Shown piece after piece: positions 62,229 through 64,000 of a DNA stretch of 64,000 nucleotides (positions within the stretch are counted from its first letter, which is position 1; every line of letters starts with the position of its first letter). Source of the DNA: Streptomyces sp. NBC_00576 (GTDB lineage Bacteria > Actinomycetota > Actinomycetes > Streptomycetales > Streptomycetaceae); the NCBI RefSeq assembly GCF_036345175.1, contig NZ_CP107780.1, positions 558,001 to 622,000 of the forward strand. The letters are read 5' to 3'. Both the position numbers and the translations under genes were made by a program. Under the pieces are notes generated by a model. It saw only the letters and a program-made list of their open reading frames with translations, made no database searches and was not told the origin of the DNA.

Positions 62229-63283
62229 CGCCGCGGGGCTTCGAGGCCCTGGCACCGGCAGCCCCGTCCGTGCCCCGACTCCTCGACCGGTGCCGAGACC
62301 TGGTGCGGCCGGCGCTCACCGAGGCCGTCGGGCGGCTGCATCCCTGGCTGGGCGAGATGGCCGCGTACTCCTTCGGCTGGTGCGAGGTGGGCGGTGCGCC
62401 CGTCGACGCGTCCGGTGGGAAGGGCGTACGGCAGGCACTGGCCGTGCTCGGTGCGGAGGCGGCCGGGGCGCCCGGACGGGCCGGGGTCGCGGCGGCGGTC
62501 GCGGTGGAGCTGGTGCACACCTTCTCGCTGCTGCACGACGACATCATGGACGGCGATCCGACCCGGCGCCGCCGCGCCACGGTGTGGAAGGCGTACGGCA
62601 CCGGTCCGGCCGTGCTCGCCGGCGATGCACTGTTCGCGCTGGCCGTCGAGACCCTCGCTCGGACGCCGGGCGGCCCGGCGGGGACGCGGTCGCTGTCGGC
62701 GGCGCTGACGGACGTGGTGTCCGGGCAGGCCGACGACCTGCTGTTCGCGGCCCGTCCGTGGACCGGGCCCGAGCGGGTGCGGCCCGAGGAGTACCGGAGG
62801 ATGGCCGAACGCAAGACGGGCGCCCTGCTCGGCTGCGCGCTCTCCCTGGGAGCCGCGCTGGGCGGCGCCCCGCCGGCGACGACGGCCGCGCTGGAGCGGG
62901 TGGGACGACACGCCGGGACCGCCTTCCAGATGGTCGACGACGTGCTGGGCATCTGGGGCGACCCCGCTGTCACCGGCAAGCCCGTCCACGGCGATCTCCG
63001 GGAGCGCAAGAAGTCGTACCCGGTACTGGCCGCGCTCGACGCGCCCGTCCCGGCCGCCCGGCGGCTCGCCGCGCTGCTGGAGTCCGTCGACGCGCCCGAC
63101 GAGGCACTCGCGCGTCGGGCGGCGGTGCTCGTCATGGAGGCGGGGGGCCGTACAGCGGCCCTGGCGGAGGCCCGCCGGCACCTCGCGGCGGTCGAAAGCG
63201 GCCTGGACGAACTGCCCTTGTCGGGGCCGGCGGTCGGCGAGCTGCGGGCGCTGCTGGGCTTTTTGGCGCGCCGCGAGCTGTGA
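62225..63283 (+). CDS. Polyprenyl (farnesyl/geranylgeranyl-type) diphosphate synthase
   Basis: This 352-residue trans-isoprenyl diphosphate synthase joins isopentenyl diphosphate to an allylic diphosphate. First Asp-rich motif HDDIMDGD (Asp105-Asp109) followed by TRRRRATVWKAYG, and second motif QMVDDVLGIWGD (from Asp238), are intact, with KTGALL between them. Chain length cannot be read reliably. The start overlaps the TPR stop (ATGA), so synthesis depends on TPR translation and thereby on the TTA codon. No terpene cyclase or phytoene synthase is within view on the right. Confidence 0.92.
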   Translation: MTPRGFEALAPAAPSVPRLLDRCRDLVRPALTEAVGRLHPWLGEMAAYSFGWCEVGGAPVDASGGKGVRQALAVLGAEAAGAPGRAGVAAAVAVELVHTFSLLHDDIMDGDPTRRRRATVWKAYGTGPAVLAGDALFALAVETLARTPGGPAGTRSLSAALTDVVSGQADDLLFAARPWTGPERVRPEEYRRMAERKTGALLGCALSLGAALGGAPPATTAALERVGRHAGTAFQMVDDVLGIWGDPAVTGKPVHGDLRERKKSYPVLAALDAPVPAARRLAALLESVDAPDEALARRAAVLVMEAGGRTAALAEARRHLAAVESGLDELPLSGPAVGELRALLGFLARREL

Positions 63284-63488
63284 GCCGGGCGGAGGATGCG
63301 GTGGAGAGATCGTGTGCGGGCCGTCACGTCAGGGCCAGTGAATGGCCCCCATTTCTTCGCACACCTGCTCGCCGCAGATGAATAAGAGGAGAATCACGCC
63401 CTCGAGTTGCGGAATATTTGAACAGACCCGGTCGCACCCCTCGTACCTGTGGGAAAGGTGAGAGCCAGGGGTTCAGCGAGGGATGGCC

Positions 63489-64000
63489 ATGGTCAAGGCG
63501 CACGTCTCCACACATGAGTTGGTGGCCGGAAGGTACCGACTCCTCGATGTCGTCGATCGCGAAACGAACCGGGTCTCCTGGTACGGCGAGGACACCGCAT
63601 CCGAGCGCCCGGTCGTCCTCACCCAGATCCAGCTCCCGCCCGATCCCCGGGAACAGACCGCCCGCCGGGCGATCGCGCGGGTGATGCGCGCGTCCGAGAT
63701 CCTCGGGCTGGTGCTGCCCGGCCGGGTGGCCGCCGTGATCGACGTCGTCGAGGAGTTCGGGACCCTGTGGACGGTCGCCCAGTGGATCGACGGCACCCCG
63801 CTCAGTGAACTCCTGGAACGGCAGGGCACGTTCAACTACGTGCGGGCAGCGCGCATCGCCCTCGAAGTGCTCGACGCGCTGGAGGCCGCGCATCGCGAGG
63901 GCATTGTGCACGCCGAACTCAGCCCCGGTCAGGTGTTCGTGCGGGACCAGGGCCCGGTCGTGGTGACCGGCTTCGGCCTGGCGGGGGCCACGACCGCGTC
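63489..64000 (+). CDS. Pseudokinase-like protein, truncated by the window end
   Basis: This frame stays open to the window end (170 codons visible). It aligns with the N-lobe and catalytic loop of a Ser/Thr protein kinase, but every key site is altered. The VAxK lysine region reads RPVVLTQIQL; the HRDLKPxN loop reads HAELSPGQ (His141-Ala-Glu143); DFG reads GFG (161-163). No Gly-rich loop is seen after LVAGRYRLLDVV. It is therefore a pseudokinase, a type found in actinomycete membrane-signalling proteins; any C-terminal membrane or sensor domain lies outside. The ATG at 63489 has gaggga 6 bases upstream; an ATG at 63483 is also in frame. Confidence 0.8.
   Translation, partial: MVKAHVSTHELVAGRYRLLDVVDRETNRVSWYGEDTASERPVVLTQIQLPPDPREQTARRAIARVMRASEILGLVLPGRVAAVIDVVEEFGTLWTVAQWIDGTPLSELLERQGTFNYVRAARIALEVLDALEAAHREGIVHAELSPGQVFVRDQGPVVVTGFGLAGATTA

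Noticed and set aside
62225..63283. Polyprenyl transferase cargo of a family 2 encapsulin
   Set aside because: There is no encapsulin shell gene in view and no long disordered N-terminal targeting segment; the neighbouring genes are a TPR protein and a pseudokinase.

Overview
The window is a stretch of chromosome from a high-GC actinomycete, almost certainly Streptomyces or a close relative. Signs are the C/G-ending codons, GTG starts, many GTGA/ATGA gene overlaps, a complete GlgE maltosyltransferase operon, a SigB/F-type sigma factor, Streptomyces-type family proteins (DUF5133, SpoIIE-PAS-GAF phosphatase, DUF574-type methyltransferase) and a single bldA-type TTA codon. No tRNA, rRNA, CRISPR array, complete insertion sequence or prophage was seen.

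Layout. Bases 1-11181 are the 3' part of a polyunsaturated-fatty-acid-like (Pfa) synthase cluster on the + strand: the end of an AT/dehydratase synthase subunit, a PfaD-type enoyl reductase, two tandem acyl-CoA dehydrogenases, a phosphopantetheinyl transferase and an FAD oxidoreductase. Next come a MerR regulator divergent from a small conserved protein and a DHA2-type exporter (11188-13950), with a striking palindrome between them; a secreted cupin-like protein; a PAS-PAS-GAF-SpoIIE-ATPase phosphatase; a peroxiredoxin/DoxX pair; a 5'-truncated TetR gene; a lone hemC; a SigB-type sigma gene; and several small proteins. Bases 24460-32169 hold DUF5133-glgE-treS-mak-glgB, the full trehalose-to-alpha-glucan route. 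An acyl-CoA ligase, an oxidoreductase, a cyclic-nucleotide-binding protein preceded by a structured intergenic region, an MFS exporter, a TetR remnant, a saccharopine-dehydrogenase-like enzyme, an M1 aminopeptidase, DUF488, a TetR/FAD-dehydrogenase pair, AlkB, a metallo-hydrolase, DUF4032 and a tandem Usp protein follow.

Bases 47584-51091 form a tightly coupled three-gene signalling/redox module: a response regulator fused to a glutaredoxin-like and thioredoxin-reductase-like protein without the redox cysteines, a cyclic-nucleotide-sensing histidine kinase, and a bacterial UBP-type zinc finger. This is the best candidate here for a poorly described system. It is followed by a giant LuxR (MalT-like) regulator, a ROK repressor divergent from a GH36 alpha-galactosidase, a TerD-CAP-CAP fusion, a DUF574-type methyltransferase and an AIM24 protein. 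At the right edge a TTA-containing TPR gene is translationally coupled to a polyprenyl diphosphate synthase, and a catalytically degenerate protein kinase runs off the window.

All functions are inferred by reading motifs and family resemblance; no database search was possible. Gene starts were chosen from ribosome-binding sites and domain boundaries and may be off by a few codons.
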